A stretch of DNA of 15,088 bases, taken from NCBI GenBank assembly GCA_003566795.1, contig PXBU01000021.1, positions 1 through 15,088 of the forward strand. The letters run 5' to 3'. This DNA comes from Puniceicoccaceae bacterium (GTDB taxonomy: Bacteria > Verrucomicrobiota > Verrucomicrobiia > Opitutales > Coraliomargaritaceae). Shown here piece by piece: positions 5,887-12,768 of the stretch (within the stretch, counting starts at the first letter, position 1; the number at the start of each line of letters is the position of its first letter). The translations under genes and the position numbers were made by a program. The notes under the pieces are model-generated. The model saw only the letters and a list, made by a program, of their open reading frames with translations. It ran no database searches and was not told where the DNA came from.

Positions 5887-7512
5887 CTACAGCTTGTTGC
5901 CTTTCGCATCCGTGCCGCAGAGAGAGACCTCCATGCCCAGCTGCTTGGCCAGCTCGGCCTTGGCGTAGAGACATTGGTCGGCCTCCTTGGCACTGTTGGC
6001 GTAGGCGACGTTGATGTGGTTGGCCTTGTGGCGGGCCATCATCTGGTCGCGTGAGACGCCATAGGTGACGGCGTGCATGATGGGCCACTGCGGGGTGGTT
6101 TCTTCCAGTCGGCGGCGGGTTTCTTCCTCGGGCAGTTCGACGACCTTGGCGCGGCCGAGGTCCATCTTCAGCTTGCCGTCTTCGATAAAGACGCGGCTCC
6201 AGACGATCTCGCCGGGCTTGGCGATGCCGTGCAGGGTGCTGCCGCCCTTGGGGAAATACATGGCGGGCTGGCGGTAGCCGTGGCTGCCCTTCCAGCCGCC
6301 GATGTGGTGCTCGACCGGAGCGGAGCCGGAGATGAGGAAGACCCAGACGTAGTCGTCGGTCGTGCCGGACCGGTCCCAGTCGCCCCAGCGCAGGTCGTGC
6401 AGGGTGGTTTCGACCGGTTGCTTGAGGGCGGCGTGGAGGCGCTTGGTGAGGAGGGCGTCGAGGCCGCAGCACTCGTCGACTTCGTTGAAGTGGGGGAAAG
6501 GCTCGCCTTTGAGGATGACTTCGCCCCGGTCGTTTTTTACCGGTGGGCGGTCGCTGCTGTTGAGCATGCCCTCGACCAGATCGGAGGCCGGGCAGAGGTC
6601 TTTCAGGCCCTGTTGGTATTGGATGCCGATCGCGTCGCAGCCGAAGCGGTCGCCGATCCGGCAGGCGGCGATATACATCTTACATTGTTCCAGCACTTGC
6701 GCCTTGGTGAGCGCGGTCGCGCCGTTGCGTCCGAAGTGGAAGCGGAAGCCCTTCTGCTTGATCCAGGTAAAGACGGCTTCGGCTTCTTTTGCGGTGACGG
6801 TCTGCATCTCGGCGTAGAGTGCGGACTGGCTGAGCTGTTCTTTAAAGACCCCGGTCCGGAACAGCAGCTCGTCCGGAATGGCGGCGTTATACATGCCCAT
6901 GCAGAACTCGTCGAAGACGCCCATGATGGCCTTGTTCTTGTCCAGGTCCTTGGCGATGGTTGCCGCGATTTTTTTGGCTTTGGCGGGCGCGGCTTTGCTT
7001 TTATATTTTTTGACGTGTTTGGTCGGGTGTTTGACTTCGCCGGTCTCCAGCCACTGCTTCAGCTTCTTCTGGAAGGCTTTGTCGCTGCTGAAATCCTCAC
7101 TCCACAGAGTGGAATACTTGACGCCGGCCTTGGTCAGTGAGCCGTTCAGGTTGAGCATGCCGACCAGTCCCGGCCAGGTGCCGCTCCAGTTGGCGACCGT
7201 GAGTATCGGGCCCTGGTGGGAGAGGAGACCGTGGAGGAGGTGGTGGGAGTATTGCCAGACCGCTTCGGCGACAATGAGCGGTGCCTTGCGGTCGATTTTG
7301 GCAAAGACGTCCATGCCCTCGCGCTGGCTGGCTATAAAGCCGTGCTGTTCCTCGGGTTTGTAAGGGTGGGCGCGCTTGAGCTTGCCGCCGAGACTGGCGA
7401 CAACCTTGCTGAGTGTTTGCTCCATCTTATCCTGTTCTTCCCAGCAGTTCTGGTTGGCGGAGAGACGGAGGTCGCCGTTGGCGACGAGGAGAACGGTTTT
7501 TTCCTTAGGCAT
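5887..7512 (-). CDS. L-fucose isomerase family protein
   Basis: A 541-residue protein I place in the L-fucose/L-arabinose isomerase family, which converts an aldose to its ketose with a divalent metal. Evidence is the overall layout, the fucose-isomerase C-terminal-like end containing KANHINVAYA (H499, candidate active-site or metal His), an acidic FNEVDE (E344, D346; candidate metal ligands) and the fucU gene directly upstream on the same strand. Residue roles are inferred by analogy with E. coli FucI (E337, D361, H528) and not aligned. Its N-terminal MPKEKTVLLVANGD and a WSGTWPGLVGML region fit a Rossmann-like first domain. A lysine/alanine-rich stretch at about 168-194 looks like a linker or insertion. 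The ATG at 7512 is 138 bp after the fucU stop; a strong hairpin lies between them. L-fucose is likely, but D-arabinose or a related sugar is possible. I give no gene symbol because it is divergent from classical FucI. Confidence 0.72.
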   Translation of the reverse strand: MPKEKTVLLVANGDLRLSANQNCWEEQDKMEQTLSKVVASLGGKLKRAHPYKPEEQHGFIASQREGMDVFAKIDRKAPLIVAEAVWQYSHHLLHGLLSHQGPILTVANWSGTWPGLVGMLNLNGSLTKAGVKYSTLWSEDFSSDKAFQKKLKQWLETGEVKHPTKHVKKYKSKAAPAKAKKIAATIAKDLDKNKAIMGVFDEFCMGMYNAAIPDELLFRTGVFKEQLSQSALYAEMQTVTAKEAEAVFTWIKQKGFRFHFGRNGATALTKAQVLEQCKMYIAACRIGDRFGCDAIGIQYQQGLKDLCPASDLVEGMLNSSDRPPVKNDRGEVILKGEPFPHFNEVDECCGLDALLTKRLHAALKQPVETTLHDLRWGDWDRSGTTDDYVWVFLISGSAPVEHHIGGWKGSHGYRQPAMYFPKGGSTLHGIAKPGEIVWSRVFIEDGKLKMDLGRAKVVELPEEETRRRLEETTPQWPIMHAVTYGVSRDQMMARHKANHINVAYANSAKEADQCLYAKAELAKQLGMEVSLCGTDAKGNKL

Positions 7513-7538
7513 AATTTTATATGAGCATGGGGATTTCT

Positions 7539-7585
7539 GAAAACCTGTCCCTGAGCAGCTATCGCTTACTCAGGGACAGGCTTTC
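7539..7585 (-). promoter_or_regulatory. Perfect 12-bp hairpin between fucU and the isomerase gene
   Basis: CCTGTCCCTGAG (7544-7555) and CTCAGGGACAGG (7569-7580) are perfect inverted repeats. After one A-C mismatch the stem continues four more base pairs (7539-7542 with 7582-7585). The loop contains a further AGC/GCT pair. Read in the direction of transcription, no T-run follows, so a plain terminator is unlikely for the operon. It may limit read-through, protect mRNA ends or be a protein-binding operator. Confidence 0.55.
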
Positions 7586-7649
7586 AAGTTTTGGCTATTT
7601 TTCTTCAAAAAACGATCATTTTCTTTGAATCTAATCTTTGCAGCGTTGG

Positions 7650-8084
7650 CTATATGTTGGCCAGTCCCTTTTTGAGAATGATGTTGCCATACTTGGCTCG
7701 CTCGCCGGTCATGACGATGGCGTAGCAAGATTTGCTACGCTCGTAAAAAGCGAAACGTTCGACGCGTTCGATTACAGTCTGGGCATCTGCCCCGGCTGTC
7801 GCCATCGCCGCGCGGTAATCTTTTTCCACCTGTGGGTCGAGTGCGTCACCCGGCACCGCGGCCATCATCGCAAAAGGAGCGTCGACGTAGCTGTCGAGGG
7901 GGAAGAGGGGCAGGATGGCGGTCAGTAAATCCGTAATGCCGATGCCATCCGCCCGGATGAGCCGCTGGCCCAGGGTGTCGCCGGGGTAGTGTGCGTCGGC
8001 GAGCAGTATCTCGTCGCCATGCCCCATGCGATAGAGCGCATTGAGTAATTCGGGGCTAAGCAAAGGGGAAATACCATTGAGCAT
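7650..8084 (-). CDS. fucU: L-fucose mutarotase, RbsD/FucU family
   Basis: Interconverts the alpha and beta anomers of L-fucose in the cytoplasm, supplying the anomer used by the isomerase. It is 144 residues against 140 in E. coli. Family motifs are unmistakable: MLNGISPLLSPELL at the N-terminus, MGHGDEILLADAH (H22 and D30 as in FucU) and, at the C-terminus, ERFAFYERSKSCYAIV with YGNIILKKG. It is the first gene of a two-gene minus-strand unit with the isomerase. A possible promoter has TTGACG (plus 8114-8119, read on the minus strand) but a poor -10 only a few bases before the ATG, so I do not list it. No transporter, FGGY kinase or aldolase of the pathway is in this window. Confidence 0.93.
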   Translation of the reverse strand: MLNGISPLLSPELLNALYRMGHGDEILLADAHYPGDTLGQRLIRADGIGITDLLTAILPLFPLDSYVDAPFAMMAAVPGDALDPQVEKDYRAAMATAGADAQTVIERVERFAFYERSKSCYAIVMTGERAKYGNIILKKGLANI

Positions 8085-8141
8085 GGTGCGTTATTGACTG
8101 GTCGCAGGTCCTTCGTCAATGAAACCTGTCTGCTCTCTTCC

Positions 8142-8166
8142 GTAGGGGTGCAGCTCTGCGGCACCC
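8142..8166 (+). repeat. GTAG-headed hairpin (REP-like), family distinct from the dinB repeats
   Basis: GTAG (8142-8145) is immediately followed by GGGTGC (8146-8151), which pairs with GCACCC (8161-8166); the 9-nt loop can form further pairs. A separate CCGCC/GGCGG pairing (8165-8169 with 8185-8189) follows. It lies in the divergent fucU-miaA gap. No second inverted GTAG partner is visible downstream. The layout matches a single REP; homology to the other repeats here is not evident beyond the architecture. Confidence 0.45.
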
Positions 8167-8274
8167 GCCAGCGTTGTTTTTGGGGGCGGCGTTCAGGTCT
8201 GATCGATGACGGCCCGGTGTCCCCCGGCGAAGTCCCGCTCGATGCTGATTCTCATGGCCGGATCGGTGATTGCT

Positions 8275-8303
8275 TTGTCAGCTTAGCGGGGCAATTTTTT
8301 AAT
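8275..8303 (+). promoter_or_regulatory. Sigma-70-type promoter for miaA
   Basis: TTGTCA (8275-8280) matches the -35 consensus at 5 of 6 positions. TTTAAT (8298-8303) matches the -10 at 5 of 6. The spacer is exactly 17 bp. Transcription would start near 8310, about 14 nt before the GTG start at 8324, giving a very short leader with no Shine-Dalgarno sequence. Confidence 0.6.
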
Positions 8304-8323
8304 TAGTTTTTTTATACGTTTCA

Positions 8324-9208
8324 GTGACGCAGACTTTACACATTATCACGGGCACGACTGCTGTCGGCAAGACGGAGTATGCCCTATCCTACGCCGAGGC
8401 GCATGGTGCCGAGATTATTTCCTGCGATGCGTCATTGGTCTATCGGGGGATGGATATCGGCACGGCGAAGCCGACGGCTGCCGAGCGGGCGCGGGTGCCC
8501 CACCACTTGATTGATATCTGTGAGGTGAACCAGCCATACGATATCGTCGCTTATGTGGAGGATGCGCGCCGTGCGGTTGAGTCTGTCCTCTCCAGGGGGA
8601 AGGCGGTACTGATTACGGGGGGCAGTGGGTTCTACTTGAAGAGTTTTTTCGCGCCCGTGGTGGATACGCTCCTAGTGCCGGAGTCGGTCCGCCAGACAGT
8701 GGCGATGATTTACGAGGAGGCCGAGTTGGCGGGGTTAATGTGTGAACTGCGACGATTGAATCCCTCTGGCGTCGACAATCTGGATACAAAAAATCCGCGG
8801 CGGGTGATGCGGGCCCTGGAGCGCTGTATGGCCTCGGGCAAAACTTTGGCTGAACTCCAGGCCGAGTTTGCGGCCCGTCCGGCACCCTATGCCGGATTTG
8901 CGAAGCGTGTCATTTTGCTGGAGCGGGAGAAGGATGTGCTTAGGCAGCGTATTGCGGCGCGGGTCGAGTTAATGTTGCGGGATGGATTGATCGACGAAGT
9001 GCGGCAGCTGCAAAAGTTGGGGATCGAGACGAACCCCAGCGCGGCTTCAGCGATCGGTTACCGTGAGACGCTGGCCTTCCTGCACGGGCAGTTGGCTGCT
9101 TCCGAACTCGCTCCGACGATTGTCCAGAACACCTTGCACCTAGCGAAAAAACAGCGCCCCTGGTTTCGCACCCAGATTTCGGAGCCCACCGAAAGGATCG
9201 AATTATAG
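8324..9208 (+). CDS. miaA: tRNA dimethylallyltransferase
   Basis: Adds a dimethylallyl group to N6 of A37 in tRNAs that read codons starting with U, the first step to ms2i6A. It is 294 residues against 316 in E. coli. Seen motifs are the P-loop GTTAVGKT (residues 10-17), DASLVYRGMDIGTAKP (family motif), VPHHLID, ITGGSGFYLKS, KNPRRVMRALE, RDGLIDEV, SAIGYRE and a final KKQRPWFRTQI. It starts at GTG because no ATG lies upstream of the P-loop, and P-loop proteins need only about nine residues before it. A good promoter lies just upstream. It is the first gene of a same-strand run with two paralogous membrane proteins and rnd; gaps of 41, 110 and 136 bp leave it open whether all are co-transcribed. 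Confidence 0.96.
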   Translation: MTQTLHIITGTTAVGKTEYALSYAEAHGAEIISCDASLVYRGMDIGTAKPTAAERARVPHHLIDICEVNQPYDIVAYVEDARRAVESVLSRGKAVLITGGSGFYLKSFFAPVVDTLLVPESVRQTVAMIYEEAELAGLMCELRRLNPSGVDNLDTKNPRRVMRALERCMASGKTLAELQAEFAARPAPYAGFAKRVILLEREKDVLRQRIAARVELMLRDGLIDEVRQLQKLGIETNPSAASAIGYRETLAFLHGQLAASELAPTIVQNTLHLAKKQRPWFRTQISEPTERIEL

Positions 9209-9249
9209 TTGTTATCTTTTCTGATTTACTATTTTCACATAACACAGCG

Positions 9250-10215
9250 ATGAACAGGTTCCGTAAGCAATACGACCAAAAGCAGGCCCAGGGTGACCAG
9301 CCTTCTGCACAACGTCCGTTGCGGGAATACAAGGATGACGCTAGCCAGTCCCCGCCGTCGAAGCTCTTTTTACGCTTTGAAGTCACGGCCTACTGGTTGC
9401 TGCCGATGCTTATTTTTTGCGTGATTTTATTTGGTGGGATCTATCTGGCTTTCAAATTTGATGTCTTTACTCTCGAATCCGAAGCTTCGATCTCTCCGAC
9501 GGCTTACCGGGGACCTGAGGGGGAAATTTTAGTCCCAAAATTATTGGAGAGTCATCTGGAAGCGGTAGGCGGAAGGGCTGCCTTGGCAGGAATTCGCTCC
9601 GCACGCTACAAGGGCCGGATTAAAGAAGCTGCTGGTGAGTTCAACTTTCAGGTTTTAAAATTACCACCTGATAAAGGCATGATTATGATCAACCCGGGTG
9701 AAGTCGGTAGCCAAAAGCTGGTGCTGAATGGTGGTATTGCCTGGCAAGTGGTCACGCTTGGGGATGGCACGCAAAAAATCCTACCAATCAGCGAAGCCGA
9801 CTCTCTGTCGCTGGCCTGGAGCTTGCAGTTGCACAACTCATTTCGTCGTCTCGTGCTAGATGGAGGCGTTCCTGACTTCTCTGCCCGGGAATTCGAATTC
9901 ATGGACAGGCCTTGTTATGAGCTGACAAAGACCATGCCTGATGGCTCCCGGTTTACGGCTGTTTTGGACGCCGAAAATCTCCTGCTACTGAAGTCGGGCG
10001 AGAATGCCCCCGGGCGTGAGGGCTCCGATCGATTGGAAGTCGTCTATAGTGACCACCGAAGGGTTGCGGGGATTGTTGAAGCTTACCAGACGAGGACCTA
10101 CAAGAATGGCGACTTCTATAACGAGGTCATCCTGGAATCCATCGAAATAGATCCTGGTTTAATTTCCTTCTTGTTTCAGGTGCCGGAAGAAATCGCAGAG
10201 CAAAGGCTGCGTTGA
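9250..10215 (+). CDS. Membrane-anchored protein of unknown function, tandem paralogue 1
   Basis: A 321-residue protein with a polar, Gln/Lys-rich N-terminal tail (1-45), one membrane helix (about 47-68) and a large C-terminal region, probably outside the cytoplasm. The soluble part shows LEAVGGRAAL, IRSARYKGRI, PPDKGM, a late PCYELTKTMPDGS, and an NEVILESIEI segment before PEEIAEQ. The succession of short strands, and the opening GG-x-x-AL-x-x-IRS-x-R/Y-x-G, resembles LolA-like or lipoprotein-sorting-like folds seen in Bacteroidetes and Verrucomicrobia proteins. That likeness is by eye only. There is no lipobox and no signal-peptidase site is evident, so the helix is probably a permanent anchor. 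It starts 41 bp after miaA. The next gene encodes a clear paralogue. Function unknown. Confidence 0.75.
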   Translation: MNRFRKQYDQKQAQGDQPSAQRPLREYKDDASQSPPSKLFLRFEVTAYWLLPMLIFCVILFGGIYLAFKFDVFTLESEASISPTAYRGPEGEILVPKLLESHLEAVGGRAALAGIRSARYKGRIKEAAGEFNFQVLKLPPDKGMIMINPGEVGSQKLVLNGGIAWQVVTLGDGTQKILPISEADSLSLAWSLQLHNSFRRLVLDGGVPDFSAREFEFMDRPCYELTKTMPDGSRFTAVLDAENLLLLKSGENAPGREGSDRLEVVYSDHRRVAGIVEAYQTRTYKNGDFYNEVILESIEIDPGLISFLFQVPEEIAEQRLR

Positions 10216-10325
10216 CCTTGAGTTGTTTATTGCAAAAAAATAATCAGGACAAAAGATAAAGCAGTTATCTGTTGGAGCCGGACTATCAATTAGCCGCTTT
10301 CATCGTCGTAAACCCTCCAATCGCC

Positions 10326-11273
10326 ATGAACCGATTCCATCAGGACAAATCTACGGAAACATCTGAGCAGTCGTCGCAGTCACCTCCGCTTCGGGAGTTC
10401 AACTATGGTGCGCACAAGAAAGGCTCTGCCAGGCACAACCAGCGTTTTGTTTTCATGTTTTATTGGCTGCTGCCCCTGCTGGTGCTGCTTTTGATTGTCG
10501 CGGCGGGAACGTATGCTTTGATACAATTTTACGGGCAGGATGAAGTGGAGGCAAGCAGGGCCGCTTCGGGCACCTTTGACGATTTTTCCACTAGCATGAA
10601 AGCCGACCAGTTGTTGAATGCTTATTTAAATGCACTGGGCGGACGTCAGGCCCTGCAGAATATCCGCTCTGTTCGCTACGAGGGGAAAGTGAGTTTTTCT
10701 GACGGAGAAAGTAGTTTTCAGATTTTGCTCCTGCAGCCGGATAAAGGGATGTTGGTCACCGATCCCGGAGGCTTCGGCAGGCAGCGATTTTTCCTAAATG
10801 GTGATCTCGCCTGGCGGATTGTTGAGCAGCGTGATGGCGGGCGTACGGTAGTGCCTTTGGACGCCAAGAGCACGGGTTCACTGAAGTGGAGCCTGCGGGT
10901 GCATAATACCTTTCGCCGTCTTGCTCTCGAAGGGCAACACCGCGGACTCACCGTCAAAGAGATGGAGTATCTGGATAAGCCATGCTACGAACTGACAAAG
11001 GAAATGCCGGACGGCTCTGTTTTTTTGGTAATTCTTGATCAAGAGACGCTTTATCCTTTAAAGATGGAAGAAATCTTAAGGGTCGGCGAAGAAGATGTTC
11101 AGTTTACCGTTAAGTTTGATGACTATCGAATGGTTGCGGGTGTGGCGGAGCCCTACAGAACGGTGCTTTACAGAAATGGAGTAATGGATAACGAAGTCGA
11201 GATGGGTTCCATCCAGATTAACTCAGGTGTGATCTCTTCGCTTTTTGAGATTCCGGAAGAATTGATGAAATGA
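10326..11273 (+). CDS. Membrane-anchored protein of unknown function, tandem paralogue 2
   Basis: A 315-residue paralogue of the preceding protein. I place the start at ATG 10326, because MNRF plus a polar tail then aligns with MNRF of paralogue 1; the ORF is open upstream to a possible start at 10272, but those residues match nothing. The same layout follows: tail 1-44 containing a conserved PPLREF/RPLREY element, helix about 45-66 (YWLLPLLVLL), then the LolA-like domain with LNALGGRQAL, IRSVRYEGKV, QPDKGM, HNTFRRL, PCYELTKEMPDGS and PEELMK. The shared motifs are close enough to show an old tandem duplication, while the linker after the helix and the C-terminal end differ. The 110-bp gap before it may hold its own promoter, but none is convincing. 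Function unknown. Confidence 0.75.
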   Translation: MNRFHQDKSTETSEQSSQSPPLREFNYGAHKKGSARHNQRFVFMFYWLLPLLVLLLIVAAGTYALIQFYGQDEVEASRAASGTFDDFSTSMKADQLLNAYLNALGGRQALQNIRSVRYEGKVSFSDGESSFQILLLQPDKGMLVTDPGGFGRQRFFLNGDLAWRIVEQRDGGRTVVPLDAKSTGSLKWSLRVHNTFRRLALEGQHRGLTVKEMEYLDKPCYELTKEMPDGSVFLVILDQETLYPLKMEEILRVGEEDVQFTVKFDDYRMVAGVAEPYRTVLYRNGVMDNEVEMGSIQINSGVISSLFEIPEELMK

Positions 11274-11400
11274 GCTGTTTCGGTCCTTACCGAGAGAAAC
11301 GATAGCTTCTGGGGTACCTTGGCTTCTTATTTACTGGTGTCGAGTGGAGGGGAAGTTGATTAAAAAATCTCCTTTCCAAAGGCTTCGCTTTTAGAGAGCG

Positions 11401-11409
11401 TAGGAGCAT
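11401..11409 (+). promoter_or_regulatory. Shine-Dalgarno sequence of rnd
   Basis: TAGGAG at 11401-11406 lies 3 nt before the ATG at 11410. It is the clearest ribosome-binding site in the window, though the spacing is short, and it supports this start for rnd. Confidence 0.6.
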
Positions 11410-12573
11410 ATGATTAAGACGACTGATGCCCTAGCCGCTGCCGTGCGCCGTGCCCGTGAGGCCGGTGCTGTTGGTGTTGATACCGAATTTATCTGGGAGC
11501 GCAGCTATTATCCGAAGCTCGGTGTGGTCCAGATCGGCTACCCGGATGGCAGCGCCGAATTGATCGACGCGCCGGAAATCGGGGACTGGTCACCCTTGGC
11601 CGAGCTGATGTCGGATCCGGACACGGTCAAAATTCTCCATGACGCGCAGCAGGATCTGACGATTCTGCACCGCGCCTGTGGCGGCCTGCCGAAAAATATC
11701 TTCGATACCCAGCGCACGTCCGGGTTTGTCGGTCTGTCCTCCACCATCTCGCTGAGTGAACTGCTCAAGACGCTGTTGCGGGTTCGGCTGGCCAAGACCG
11801 AGACCCGTTCCGACTGGACGGCCCGCCCATTGAGCGAGGCGCAGTTGCAATACGCCAAGGAAGATGTGATTCACTCCGTCGATCTCATGCTCAAAATCAT
11901 GGAAAAAGCGGCAGCACTCGGGCGCACCGATTGGATCAACAACGAGATGCGTATGTATGAGGAAGAATCGCTCTACGGCGAGCGCGACCCCGATGCTGAG
12001 ATGCCGCGAGTGCGCGGCAGCGGCTCGCTCACCCGCCAGCAGCGCGACATCCTCCGCGCCCTCGGCACCTGGCGCGAGTTGAAGGCGCGCCGGCGCAACC
12101 TGCCGCGTGGCTTCGTGCTCTCGGACGAGGCCATTATGTCGCTGGTGAAACGGCCGCCGCAGAAGCCGGAGGATATTCGGCCGATGAAGGGCCTGAGCGA
12201 GCGCAATGCCAGCCGCAACCGCGGCGCGATTTGGGATGCCATCGAGCGCGGCCGCAGTGGAGAAATGCCCGACTTGCCTAATAACAAACACAACGGCCCG
12301 CAGCCCGACGACGGCTACGAGGCCCGCGTCGACCTCGCGCTCGCTTTTGTCAAAGGCAGCTGCCTGGCCGCCCAACTCGATCCCGCCCTCATCGGCAACC
12401 GCGCCGAGATTACCGCCTTCATCCTGGAGGTCGATAGCGCCTGTCCGACCCGCCACCGTCTACTCTCCGGCTGGCGCGGTGACTTCTGCGGGAAGGCACT
12501 GCTGGATCTGCTCAAGGGCCAAGGCAGTGTGACTATCGATCCCGCGACGAAGTTCCCGAAGCTTTCGGTGTGA
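11410..12573 (+). CDS. rnd: Ribonuclease D
   Basis: A 3'-5' exoribonuclease acting in tRNA 3' maturation and RNA turnover. It is 387 residues against 375 in E. coli. The DEDDy catalytic set is complete: D24 and E26 (VDTEF), D82 (AQQDL), and Y148 with D152 (YAKEDV), preceded by the typical SDWTARPL. One HRDC domain is visible at about 208-285 (TRQQRDILRALGTWRE through WDAIERG), and the remaining C-terminal region (about 305-375) looks like the second helical HRDC-like unit. The start is supported by TAGGAG just upstream. It ends a same-strand run behind miaA and the two paralogues. The third codon positions become strongly GC-rich in the C-terminal half, unlike the more AT-rich paralogues before it. 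Confidence 0.94.
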   Translation: MIKTTDALAAAVRRAREAGAVGVDTEFIWERSYYPKLGVVQIGYPDGSAELIDAPEIGDWSPLAELMSDPDTVKILHDAQQDLTILHRACGGLPKNIFDTQRTSGFVGLSSTISLSELLKTLLRVRLAKTETRSDWTARPLSEAQLQYAKEDVIHSVDLMLKIMEKAAALGRTDWINNEMRMYEEESLYGERDPDAEMPRVRGSGSLTRQQRDILRALGTWRELKARRRNLPRGFVLSDEAIMSLVKRPPQKPEDIRPMKGLSERNASRNRGAIWDAIERGRSGEMPDLPNNKHNGPQPDDGYEARVDLALAFVKGSCLAAQLDPALIGNRAEITAFILEVDSACPTRHRLLSGWRGDFCGKALLDLLKGQGSVTIDPATKFPKLSV

Positions 12574-12579
12574 TTTGTC

Positions 12580-12655
12580 GTAGGAGAGGGTTTATCCCTG
12601 CACCGACACGACACCACCCGAACCTTCACGGACGGCTGAGGGCAGCCGTTCCTAC
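12580..12655. repeat. REPIN-like element, family 2: two GTAG-headed hairpins facing each other
   Basis: The left end is GTAGGA (12580-12585) followed by an AGGG/CCCT hairpin (12587-12590 with 12596-12599). The right end is TCCTAC (12650-12655), so it is GTAGGA on the other strand. It is followed there by a perfect 7-bp hairpin, ACGGCTG/CAGCCGT (12632-12638 with 12643-12649). The two ends are inverted copies sharing GTAGGA but carrying different stems, about 30 bp apart. This is the arrangement of a REPIN or BIME. It lies 6 bp past the rnd stop. Confidence 0.75.
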
Positions 12656-12691
12656 CAAAAATGGCAAAAGCTTGAATCTGTTAGATGATTT

Positions 12692-12716
12692 ATTTTGGCC
12701 GCATAGAGGCTAAAAT
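12692..12716. terminator. Hairpin between convergent rnd and PfkB kinase genes
   Basis: ATTTTGGCC (12692-12700) pairs with GGCTAAAAT (12708-12716), nine pairs with one G-T wobble and a 7-nt loop. The AT pairs at its base would place A-rich rather than U-rich sequence at the RNA 3' side in both directions, so it is not a textbook terminator. Its place between two gene ends suggests a termination or mRNA-end role. Confidence 0.35.
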
Positions 12717-12768
12717 GGGTCCATTGCCTCGCCATCTCCGCTTCGCTACATACGTTATTTAAAACACC

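Noticed and set aside
6073..7140. 355-codon plus-strand ORF opposite the isomerase
   Set aside because: Antisense shadow of a supported gene, with repetitive hydrophobic composition and no recognisable motif.
8094..8306. 70-codon plus-strand ORF in the fucU-miaA gap
   Set aside because: It runs through a GTAG hairpin and the miaA promoter, and its composition is not protein-like.
10272..10325. Upstream extension of paralogue 2
   Set aside because: The 18 extra residues have no counterpart in paralogue 1, whose start aligns with ATG 10326.
11400..11407. GTAGGAGC before rnd as a further REP foot
   Set aside because: No hairpin follows it; it is better explained as the Shine-Dalgarno sequence of rnd.
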